Positions 57,907 to 64,000 of a stretch of DNA of 64,000 nt are shown here, piece after piece; position 1 is the stretch's first letter, and each line of letters begins with the position of its first letter. Position numbers and translations under genes: made by a program. The stretch is taken from positions 186,001 to 250,000 of the forward strand of contig NZ_QLMJ01000015.1 in NCBI RefSeq assembly GCF_003259845.1, in the 5' to 3' direction. The notes beneath the pieces are model-generated. The model saw only the letters and a program-made list of their open reading frames with translations. It searched no databases and was not told the DNA's origin. Source of the DNA: Actinoplanes lutulentus (GTDB lineage Bacteria; Actinomycetota; Actinomycetes; Mycobacteriales; Micromonosporaceae).

Positions 57907-59342
57907 TCAAGCAGGGCGTGATCGTGGCAGGCGCGACCGCCGCGGGCCTGCTGGCCTGGCCGGCGTCACCGGCACAGGCCCACCCGCTCGGCAACTTCTC
58001 GGTCAATCAATACGCCGGCCTGACCCTGCACCCGGACCGCGTCGACGTGTCCGTGGTGGTCGACGCCGCCGAGATCCCGACCTTGCAGGACCGGGCTTCG
58101 GACCCGGAGGCTGAATGCGCCCGGGTGGCCGCTCGGTTCACGGTCACGGTGAACGGGCAGCGCCTGACGTGGACGGTCTCGTCACCCGCCTTCGCGTTGA
58201 CTCCTGGAGCCGGCGGCCTGAACACCAGCAGGCTGAGCTGCCGGCTGAGCGCCCCGGCGGGGTTGGCGGCGCCGGCCACCGTGCGGGTCGACAACGGCTA
58301 TCGCACCGACCGGATCGGCTGGCGGGAGATGACGGCTGCCGGGGACCACGTGGGTCTCACCGGTTCGGGACTGCCGTCCGAGAGTGTCAGTGGGGTGCTC
58401 CGGGCGTACCCAAGGGATTTGCTCTCCTCAGCCCTGGATGTGCGTAGCGCAACCATCACGACAAGCGGGACGGATTTTTCCGCGGTGGGCTCGTCCGGCG
58501 CGGCGGGTGCGGGCGACGCGGTGACGCGGGTGAGCGGGCCGGGGTGGCTGGGTGACGCGCAGAGTCGGGTGCAGGAGGTGGTCGGTGGGCGGCTGGCGCC
58601 GGCGGTGGTCGGGCTGGCATTCCTGCTGGCGCTGCTGCTCGGTGCGGGGCACGCGGTCCTGCCAGGGCACGGGAAGACCGTGATGGCCGCCTATTTCGCC
58701 GGTCGGCGCGGGCGGATCCGGGATGCGGTGACGGTAGGGGCGACGGTGACGCTCGCGCACACGGCGGGGGTGCTGGCGCTCGGGTTGGTGCTGAGCACGT
58801 CGACGGCGCTGGCCGGTGAGCGGGTGCTGAGCACGCTCGGTGTGGTGAGTGGGGTGCTGGTGGTGCTGGTAGGGGTGGGGATGCTGGTAGCCGCCCGCCG
58901 AAGCCACGGTCCGCACGGACACTCACACAGCCATTCACATGGGCCGCATCATTCGCACGGGCCGGGGCACTCGCACGGTTCGAGGGGTCGCGTGTGGCGG
59001 CGGCTTGATCTGGCCGGGATCGGGCTGGCCGGTGGGTTGGTGCCCAGCCCGTCGGCGCTGGTGGTGCTGCTCGGTGCGATCGGTCTCGGTCGCGCGGGGC
59101 TCGGGGTGGCGCTGGTGATCGCTTACGGCCTCGGTATGGCCGCGACGCTGACCGCGGTCGGGCTGCTGCTGGTCGTCGCCCAGAACCGCCTGGCCCGCAT
59201 GATCACCGACGGCGGCCGGGCCGGGCGCGTGGGCGACCGGCTCTCCCGGCTCAGCAGGCGGGTCGCCGCCACCGCACCGACCGCCACCGCGGCCCTGGTA
59301 GTCGTCGTAGGCCTCGGCATCGGAGCCCGAGCCGTCGCCTGA
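57903..59342 (+). CDS. NicO/HupN-type nickel/cobalt transporter with His-rich loop
   Basis: 479 residues from ATG 57903. Signal peptide and a periplasm-facing N-terminal domain beginning AHPLGNFSVNQYAGLTLHPD. Membrane half carries the NicO motif LLLGAGHAVLPGHGKTVMAA and six hydrophobic helices. Between helices lies a His-rich metal loop, HGPHGHSHSHSHGPHHSHG (about 11 His in 19). Likely exports or takes up Ni/Co. Coupled to the TPR gene. The His-rich loop and the DUF4331/TPR partners point to one metal-handling complex. Confidence 0.87.
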   Translation: MIKQGVIVAGATAAGLLAWPASPAQAHPLGNFSVNQYAGLTLHPDRVDVSVVVDAAEIPTLQDRASDPEAECARVAARFTVTVNGQRLTWTVSSPAFALTPGAGGLNTSRLSCRLSAPAGLAAPATVRVDNGYRTDRIGWREMTAAGDHVGLTGSGLPSESVSGVLRAYPRDLLSSALDVRSATITTSGTDFSAVGSSGAAGAGDAVTRVSGPGWLGDAQSRVQEVVGGRLAPAVVGLAFLLALLLGAGHAVLPGHGKTVMAAYFAGRRGRIRDAVTVGATVTLAHTAGVLALGLVLSTSTALAGERVLSTLGVVSGVLVVLVGVGMLVAARRSHGPHGHSHSHSHGPHHSHGPGHSHGSRGRVWRRLDLAGIGLAGGLVPSPSALVVLLGAIGLGRAGLGVALVIAYGLGMAATLTAVGLLLVVAQNRLARMITDGGRAGRVGDRLSRLSRRVAATAPTATAALVVVVGLGIGARAVA

Positions 59343-59368
59343 GCCAGCGCTGGCGCCTCGCCTCCGCG

Positions 59369-59414
59369 ATCTTGAGCGATTTTCTACCGCTTGGGGTCAG
59401 GAATCGCTCAAGAT
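59369..59414. terminator. Bidirectional terminator-like hairpin
   Basis: ATCTTGAGCGATT (59369-59381) pairs with AATCGCTCAAGAT (59402-59414) around a 20-base loop, 27 bases after the NicO stop. The stop codon of the convergent XRE gene (59397-59399) lies within its loop. Confidence 0.7.
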
Positions 59415-60290
59415 TCGCGCGGGTGACGGCGGCGGCGGTGGGCCCGGTGTGGCGTGGGGCTCCGACCGCGTTGTGGGCAGGGTCGCTGAGGCCAGCAGGG
59501 AGAGCTTGTCGGCGCCGGTGCTGGCGGGGTCGGGGTGGTAGACCACGAGCATGATCCCGTCGGTGCCGCTGATCAGGAGTTTCTCGCGGTTCAGGCGTAG
59601 TTCGCCCACCTGCGGGTGCAGGAACGGGACGACCATCGCGCCCACCCGGGGGCGGACGTCGTGGCGGGCCCACAGCCGGCGGAACAGGGGGCTCGACAGC
59701 GAGAGTTCGCCGACCAGTTCGATGACGCGCGGGTCGTCCGTGTCGGTGCCCACCGCTTGGCGGAACGAAGCGACCAGCGCCGCCGCCGCTGACTCCCAGT
59801 CGGGCCACATGGCCTGTTCGCCGGGGTCCAGGAACACGTCGCGCAGCCGGTTTCCTCCGGCGGACAGGCGTGGTGAAAGGGCCGTGGCCAAGGGGTTCGC
59901 CACCAGGACGTCCAGGTAGCGGCCCTCCACGAACGCGGGGAACGGAAGCATTGCCACGAACTGGGCGGTGCTCGGTGGCACCACCTCGCGGCGGGGACGG
60001 CGCTTCCTGGGCTTGTCGCCGGCTAGTTTCAGCAGGTAGTCCCGGGCCGTATCGTCCAGGTGCAACACCCGGGCCAGCGACTCCAGGACCTGCACCGACG
60101 GGCTGCGGTCGCGGCCTCGTTCCAGACGCAGGTAGTAGTCGGCGCTGATGCCGGCCAGCATCGCGACCTCTTCGCGGCGCAGGCCCGGCACCCGCCGTAC
60201 GCCCGTCACCGGAACACCCGCCTGCTCGGGGCTGACGAGCTCACGGCGGGAGCGCAGGAACGCGCCCAGCAGATTCGATTCCCCGGTCAT
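59397..60290 (-). CDS. XRE family regulator with MmyB-like domain
   Basis: 297 residues from ATG 60290. Helix-turn-helix LGAFLRSRRELVSPEQAGVP, VPGLRREEVAMLAGISADYY, LRLERGRDRSPSVQVLESLA. C-terminal MmyB-like ligand domain: AFVEGRYLDVLVANPLATAL, VGELSLSSPLFRRLWARHDV, RHPQVGELRLNREKLL-type strand. Such regulators control divergent NAD(P)-dependent dehydrogenase genes; the epimerase gene at 60396 stands divergent here. Confidence 0.88.
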   Translation of the reverse strand: MTGESNLLGAFLRSRRELVSPEQAGVPVTGVRRVPGLRREEVAMLAGISADYYLRLERGRDRSPSVQVLESLARVLHLDDTARDYLLKLAGDKPRKRRPRREVVPPSTAQFVAMLPFPAFVEGRYLDVLVANPLATALSPRLSAGGNRLRDVFLDPGEQAMWPDWESAAAALVASFRQAVGTDTDDPRVIELVGELSLSSPLFRRLWARHDVRPRVGAMVVPFLHPQVGELRLNREKLLISGTDGIMLVVYHPDPASTGADKLSLLASATLPTTRSEPHATPGPPPPPSPARILSDS

Positions 60291-60395
60291 GCGTTCCACC
60301 GTAAGCGCGTGCCCGTCCCGGTGAGGGGGTCCTGTCAGGCCCCCGGCTGATGGGGGCTCTACCTCGGGCGGTGTCGCGGGCGGACAGTTCCCGGC

Positions 60396-61427
60396 ATGGC
60401 TCAGAAGCGTGTACTTGTCACCGGTGGCTCCGGGTTCATCGCCGGGCACATCATCGTCCAGCTGCTCGAACAGGGCTTTCAGGTGCGTACGACCGTACGG
60501 TCGCTGCAGCGTGAGAATGCGGTGCGTGCCGTTCTGGCGGAGGCCGGGATGGTTCACGGCGAGGCGCTGAGTTTCGCGGCCGCGGATCTGCTCGGCGACG
60601 CCGGGTGGGCCGAGGCGGTCGCGGGCTGTGATTACGTGCTGCACGTGGCTTCGCCGGTGCATCCGGGACATGTCGAGGACGAGGACGCGGTCATCGTGCC
60701 GGCTCGGGCGGGGACGATGCGGGTGTTGCGGGCCGCGCGGGCCGCCGGTGTCGAGCGGGTGGTGCTGACGTCGGCGTTTCATGCGATCAGCTGGGGTCAT
60801 CCGCATCGGGACCGGGCGTTCACCGAGGACGACTGGACCGTACTGGATGGGCCGGGCGTTGACGCGTACGCACGAAGCAAGACGCTCGCGGAGCGTGACG
60901 CCTGGGATTTCATCGACGCCGAAGGCGGAGGAATGGATCTTGTGGTTCTCTGCCCGGTCGCGGTGGTCGGGCCGGTGATGGGGCGGGGCGTCTCCGGGGC
61001 GAATCATGTCGTGCAGCGGATACTCAGCGGCGGTATGCCTGGTTTTCCAGATATGTACATCCCATTCGTCGACGTGCGGGACGTCGCCGCGGCGCACATT
61101 CTCGCCATGGTCACGCCGGGTGCGGCCGGTCAGCGATTCCTCATCTCCAACGGGCCGGCGATCGCGCTGAAAAAGGTCGGTGAGCTGCTGAAAAACCATC
61201 TCGGCGCGGCGGCCGGAAAGGTGCCGGCCCGCGGCATTCCGCACCTTGTCGTGCGGCTCGGCGCCCTTTTCAAACCGGAGTTCCGGGCGCTGGTTCCGGA
61301 TCTGGGTTACGTCAAGAAGACGTCGAACGCCAAGGCCGGCCGGATTCTGGGCTGGACGCCGCGCCCGGTCGACGACGCGCTCCTTGACGCCGCCCGATCC
61401 ATGCTGGCGAAAGGCCTGGTCGCATAA
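60396..61427 (+). CDS. NAD-dependent epimerase/reductase (dihydroflavonol-4-reductase-like)
   Basis: 343 residues. Rossmann start VLVTGGSGFIAGHIIVQLLE, DYVLHVASPVHPGHVEDEDA, VVLTSAFHAISWGHP (Ser/Thr of the triad) and DAYARSKTLAERDAWDF (Y-x-x-x-K). The RSLQRENAVRAVLAEAGMVH substrate region fits the extended SDR aldehyde/ketone reductase branch. Likely regulated by the divergent XRE protein. Confidence 0.88.
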   Translation: MAQKRVLVTGGSGFIAGHIIVQLLEQGFQVRTTVRSLQRENAVRAVLAEAGMVHGEALSFAAADLLGDAGWAEAVAGCDYVLHVASPVHPGHVEDEDAVIVPARAGTMRVLRAARAAGVERVVLTSAFHAISWGHPHRDRAFTEDDWTVLDGPGVDAYARSKTLAERDAWDFIDAEGGGMDLVVLCPVAVVGPVMGRGVSGANHVVQRILSGGMPGFPDMYIPFVDVRDVAAAHILAMVTPGAAGQRFLISNGPAIALKKVGELLKNHLGAAAGKVPARGIPHLVVRLGALFKPEFRALVPDLGYVKKTSNAKAGRILGWTPRPVDDALLDAARSMLAKGLVA

Positions 61428-61431
61428 ATCG

Positions 61432-61462
61432 TTGGACACGGCGGCGCGGGCGAAGATAACGT
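61432..61462 (+). promoter_or_regulatory. Possible promoter of the attenuated GNAT operon
   Basis: TTGGAC (61432-61437) and TAACGT (61457-61462) are spaced by 19 bp, one or two more than ideal, and stand 38 bases before the upstream ORF. This is the only reasonable promoter between the reductase stop (61427) and the ORF. Confidence 0.4.
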
Positions 61463-61499
61463 GCCGTCGGCCGTGGCAGTCGTCGAGGAGGTGAGCACC

Positions 61500-61553
61500 G
61501 TGAACGTTGTACCGATGTGGGTGCTCCCCCCGTCGTCACGGTTCGGCGACTGA
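61500..61553 (+). CDS. 17-residue leader peptide ORF
   Basis: GTG 61500 stands nine bases after GAGGAG, an excellent ribosome site, and the frame ends at TGA 61551-61553. The peptide reads MNVVPMWVLPPSSRFGD. A Pro-Pro pair close to the end is the kind of sequence at which ribosomes pause. It ends four bases before a hairpin that masks the next ribosome site. Position and design fit a regulatory leader, not a structural protein. Confidence 0.6.
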   Translation: MNVVPMWVLPPSSRFGD

Positions 61554-61596
61554 CATAGGTGTCGCCCGGGAGCACATTTCCTGAAAGGCGACACCT
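61545..61596 (+). promoter_or_regulatory. Two alternative hairpins forming a translational attenuator
   Basis: Segment 1 GGCGAC (61545-61550, last codons of the leader ORF), segment 2 AGGTGTCGCC (61557-61566) and segment 3 GGCGACACCT (61587-61596). 2 pairs perfectly with 3 (10 bp), burying the AAAGG ribosome site (61584-61588) of the GNAT gene at 61598. 1 can pair instead with the GTCGCC of segment 2. A ribosome held on the leader ORF covers segment 1 and part of 2 and would free the site. Confidence 0.65.
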
Positions 61597-61597
61597 C

Positions 61598-62323
61598 ATG
61601 ACATCAGTCATCACGCAAGTTTCAGAACGGCATTGGCACGCGCTCGGCGACGACCAGGTGGTCGGTCGCGGCGAGGTTTCGCGGCGGCCGGACGGACGCA
61701 GTTTCGTCAGCATCGACGCCTGGCACGACACCGTTTTCGACCAGATCGCCGGCGCCATGCTGGCGAATCTGCCGAAGCCGCTCTACACCGTCGTCGACGA
61801 GCAGGACCTCGACCTGTTGTCGCGGTGGGAGGGATTCGGTTTCGGTCCGCGGCGGCGCGAGTGGGAGTACGTGGTGCCCACCGATCAGAGCGGCTCGACG
61901 CCACCCGGCGTAACCGTTCTGGCCGTCGGCAAACCCGATATCGAACCGCTACGAGAGCTCGACCACGTCATTCGTGACGAGGTCGAGGCAACAATCGGGT
62001 GGCACAACATGCCGGCCGAGGTGATGTCCGTGCTGGACCCGTCGCGATACGCCGTCGCCGTTCACGCGGGTGAATATGTGGGCCTGGTCCGGGTCATTCC
62101 CCTGCCCCGGCAGCCACGCATCGGCCTGATCGCGGTCCGCGCCTCGCATCGCCGCCGCGGAATCGCCCGGGCACTGCTGACCGGCGTGCTCGGCGCGGCT
62201 CACCGGCGCGGCGTCACCACGGCATCCGCCGAAGTGAACCAGTCCAATCAGGCGGCACTCGCCCTTTTCGAAGGCATCGGCGGCCGCCGTGCCGGAAGCA
62301 ACCTGGAACTGGTGCTGCGATGA
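61598..62323 (+). CDS. GNAT family N-acetyltransferase
   Basis: 241 residues from ATG 61598, with AAAGG ten bases before. N-terminal half lacks motif similarity (SERHWHALGDDQVVGRGEVS, AWHDTVFDQIAGAMLANLPK). The C-terminal GNAT core: VAVHAGEYVGLVRVIPLPRQ, IGLIAVRASHRRRGIARALL (acetyl-CoA pyrophosphate loop R-x-x-G-x-A) and ASAEVNQSNQAALALFEGIG, RAGSNLELVLR. Acceptor unknown; leader control and the IF-1 partner suggest a link with translation or antibiotic response. Confidence 0.85.
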   Translation: MTSVITQVSERHWHALGDDQVVGRGEVSRRPDGRSFVSIDAWHDTVFDQIAGAMLANLPKPLYTVVDEQDLDLLSRWEGFGFGPRRREWEYVVPTDQSGSTPPGVTVLAVGKPDIEPLRELDHVIRDEVEATIGWHNMPAEVMSVLDPSRYAVAVHAGEYVGLVRVIPLPRQPRIGLIAVRASHRRRGIARALLTGVLGAAHRRGVTTASAEVNQSNQAALALFEGIGGRRAGSNLELVLR

Positions 62324-62544
62324 CGAATGCCGAGGGCTCCATCCAGCTCGAAGGCACCGTGATCGAGTGCCTGCGCAACGCCAATTTCCGGGTGGAACTC
62401 CAGAACGGGCATGTCGTTCTGGCGCACATCAGCGGGAAGATGCGCAAGAACTACATCAGGGTCATGCCGTTCGACCGGGTGCTGGTCGAGCTCACCCCCT
62501 ATGACCTGACCCGGGGACGCATTCTCTTCCGACACCGCAATTGA
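62320..62544 (+). CDS. infA: Translation initiation factor IF-1 paralogue
   Basis: 74 residues from ATG 62320, overlapping the GNAT stop (ATGA). Complete IF-1 S1/OB fold: IQLEGTVIECLRNANFRVEL, QNGHVVLAHISGKMRKNYIR, VMPFDRVLVELTPYDLTRGR, ILFRHRN. Length is normal (72-74). IF-1 binds the ribosomal A site during initiation. The housekeeping infA of actinobacteria lies in the ribosomal protein cluster, so this acetyltransferase-linked copy is most likely a second, conditional IF-1. Confidence 0.9.
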   Translation: MTNAEGSIQLEGTVIECLRNANFRVELQNGHVVLAHISGKMRKNYIRVMPFDRVLVELTPYDLTRGRILFRHRN

Positions 62545-62550
62545 CGAGCA

Positions 62551-62583
62551 CGGGATGACGCCCGGCGAACGGGCGTCATCCCG
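62551..62583. terminator. Strong terminator after the IF-1 gene
   Basis: A perfect 14-bp stem, CGGGATGACGCCCG (62551-62564) with CGGGCGTCATCCCG (62570-62583), and a five-base loop, six bases after the IF-1 stop. It ends the GNAT-IF-1 transcript. Confidence 0.85.
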
Positions 62584-62664
62584 CGCTGACGGGCGCGTTT
62601 CCGCGTACCGAAGGCATGGGGTGAGGCGGGACAGCCGCGCGAAGCGCGAGCGACATCGGGGTTC

Positions 62665-63099
62665 TCACCGCGGCGAGCGGGACTGCACGGCCAGGACCGG
62701 GGCGGGCATCAGGGCCCACACGGTCTTGCTGTCGTCGCGGTGGCGGGTGCCCCAGGCGAGTGACATGGCGTCGATCAGCAGCAGGCCCCGGCCGCCGGCG
62801 TGGCGGCTGTCCGGCTGACGCAGGCGTGGTGGGGTGGCGGCCGCGTCGGTGACCTCGATCAGGACGCCGTCCGGGGTCGCGGACACGGTGAGCTCGCCGC
62901 CGCTGCCGGTGTGCTGGCCGACGTTCTGCACCAGCTCGCTGACCGTGACCAGCGCGTCGTCGATCCACGCGTCGTCGGCGGCCGCGTCGATCCGCTCGGT
63001 GAGGACCGCTTTCACCCTGCGGCGCAGCGGCGACACCGGATCGTCGCGCCCGAAGCTCGCCCGCAGAATGATCACTGCCGTTGTCCCCCATCCGGTCAT
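62665..63099 (-). CDS. RsbW-like anti-sigma/ATP-binding regulator
   Basis: 144 residues from ATG 63099. HATPase_c fold of the RsbW type: VSPLRRRVKAVLTERIDAAA, N-box VTVSELVQNVGQHTGSGGEL, ATP-lid ATPPRLRQPDSRHAGGRGLL with G-box GRGLLLIDAMSLAWG. Small stand-alone kinases of this type bind anti-anti-sigma factors or sigma factors. The nearest partner candidate is the SpoIIE phosphatase at 49.7 kb; the linkage is not direct. Confidence 0.85.
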   Translation of the reverse strand: MTGWGTTAVIILRASFGRDDPVSPLRRRVKAVLTERIDAAADDAWIDDALVTVSELVQNVGQHTGSGGELTVSATPDGVLIEVTDAAATPPRLRQPDSRHAGGRGLLLIDAMSLAWGTRHRDDSKTVWALMPAPVLAVQSRSPR

Positions 63100-63270
63100 G
63101 ACTTGCCTGCAACGACGGTAACGATCGACGACGCTCCCGGGGAAGCGCGGATCAGGTGCATGACAGTTGCCAATTCCCGAGCGGCTCAGCGGGAAGTGCG
63201 GTTGTCGCCGTCCGGGAGGGCGCATGCTAGGTCGGTTCCACCCTTACCGCCGTGCTCGCTGGAGCTTGCG

Positions 63271-63693
63271 ATGAACGATCTACTTATTGCCGAAGACGAC
63301 GAGGACATAGCCGCCGTCCTGGCCCTGATGTTGCAGAAGACGGCGATGCCGATCTCCTGGGTCGCCGATGGCGTCGCGGCGCTGGAGACGATCGTGGCCT
63401 CTCCACCGGCGGTGCTGCTCACCGACATCGGGATGCCGGGCATGGGCGGGTGGGAGTTGATCTGGGCGGTTCGCGGGCACGAGCACCTGGCGGAGATCCC
63501 GATCGTGGTTCTCACCGGGTACCCGTGGAACGTGCACACCGGCGCTGTCGAGCACGGCGCCTGCGCGGTGCTGCTGAAGCCGTGCCCGGGCCGCGAGTTG
63601 ACCGACATCGTCGAGAGCCTCGCCGCGCGGGGTTCGCACGCGCACTGCCCGACCTCGACGATCTGTCTCGACCCGTCGAACTTCTCGGTTTAA
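63271..63693 (+). CDS. Single-domain response regulator
   Basis: 140 residues from ATG 63271, behind GGAG. Receiver domain with acidic pocket LLIAEDDEDIAAVLALMLQK, phosphorylated Asp in VLLTDIGMPGMGGWELIW, conserved Thr in PIVVLTGYPWNVHTG and Lys in AVLLKPCPGRELTD. No output domain. CheY-like role through protein contacts. No kinase gene adjacent within the window. The reverse neighbour is the RsbW-like gene. Confidence 0.88.
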   Translation: MNDLLIAEDDEDIAAVLALMLQKTAMPISWVADGVAALETIVASPPAVLLTDIGMPGMGGWELIWAVRGHEHLAEIPIVVLTGYPWNVHTGAVEHGACAVLLKPCPGRELTDIVESLAARGSHAHCPTSTICLDPSNFSV

Positions 63694-63761
63694 CCGATCT
63701 TTGTTCGTTTTCCGGATCCTCGTGATGCAACCCCGGGTGCCGTGACCGGCGTCTACATCGT

Positions 63762-63974
63762 GTGGACGACGCCTGGGTGATCCTCGAACTGCGCTGGCAG
63801 ATGCAACACATCGAGCCGGCGCTCGGCCCCTGGCCGCCGGACCGGATCGACGCCGTCATCGCGACCAGCCGCCTGCGCATGCGCCGGCACCGTTTCCGCG
63901 CCCTGGGCGTCGAGATCGCACTGGTGATCCTGGCGGCAGCCACCGGTCTGTTCACCGGGCTGAACCTGCACTGA
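63762..63974 (+). CDS. Small membrane protein of unknown function
   Basis: 70 residues from GTG 63762. N-terminal amphipathic helix (AWVILELRWQMQHIEPALGP), basic stretch (SRLRMRRHRFRALG) and one C-terminal hydrophobic helix (VEIALVILAAATGLFTGL). Short and unassigned; ribosome site weak. Could be a regulator or subunit. Confidence 0.5.
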   Translation: MDDAWVILELRWQMQHIEPALGPWPPDRIDAVIATSRLRMRRHRFRALGVEIALVILAAATGLFTGLNLH

Positions 63975-64000
63975 CCCTCAGCGGTGCGGGTCCTCGGCGG

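Noticed and set aside
5321..58415. Recurring GGGTACGC/GCGTACCC octamer, about fifteen times, some followed by AAG
   Set aside because: By rough hand estimate this is a mild excess for such composition, mostly inside coding sequence in different contexts; no larger repeat unit surrounds the copies.

Overview
The window is very GC-rich, almost fully coding, and uses many GTG/TTG starts and stop-start overlaps of the ATGA or GTGA type. Together with leaderless-looking promoters, Tat and lipoprotein signals, SpoIIE/RsbW-type regulators and a large load of TetR, MarR, GntR, LysR and CGNR regulators, this points to a soil actinobacterium, most likely of the Micromonosporaceae (Actinoplanes-like). 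That placement is inference from composition and gene families; there is no rRNA to prove it. No tRNA, rRNA, CRISPR array, transposase or phage gene was seen. The window looks like accessory chromosome with many small self-contained regulator-plus-enzyme modules.

Layout. 0-6 kb: two FAD monooxygenases, each divergent from a TetR regulator with clear palindromic operators between them, plus two VOC proteins, a possibly frameshifted small gene and a 430-bp non-coding stretch of tandem repeats and hairpins. 6-14 kb: metabolic singles, an IorAB-like two-subunit molybdenum hydroxylase with a MarR regulator, a TetR-methyltransferase pair, a MOSC protein and a HAD phosphatase. 14.7-19.4 kb: a zinc uptake locus of the AztABCD type (ATPase, permease, binding protein, two AztD-like lipoproteins) with two Zur-box-like palindromes. 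19-30 kb: methyltransferase, SDR, CGNR regulator, EamA and LysE exporters, an Lrp regulator, a decapitated TetR fragment, a membrane-anchored esterase and a NarL-type two-component system. 30-43 kb: immunity-like orphans (SUKH-4-like here, Imm63-like at 14.2 kb), hypothetical genes, a TSUP-CadD pair, a Tat-exported phosphoesterase and two TetR modules.

43.4-54.6 kb is a sulfur-oriented block. It holds a complete sulfonate operon (LysR, FMNH2-dependent monooxygenase, flavin reductase, ABC binding protein, permease, ATPase), whose far end abuts a truncated PadR gene, and an unusual coupled operon of thiazole kinase ThiM, an NtaA/DszA-type flavin monooxygenase, a two-domain sulfurtransferase and a GntR regulator. 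A SpoIIE phosphatase sits between them. 54.7-59.3 kb is a DUF4331-TPR-NicO operon for a cell-envelope metal (nickel/cobalt) function.

61.4-62.6 kb is the most striking locus. A 17-codon upstream ORF is followed by two mutually exclusive hairpins. One of them buries the ribosome binding site of a GNAT acetyltransferase gene, which is translationally coupled to a paralogous initiation factor IF-1 and closed by a strong terminator. This has the architecture of translational attenuation as known from inducible ribosome-antibiotic resistance genes. The window ends with an RsbW-like kinase, a single-domain response regulator and a small membrane protein.
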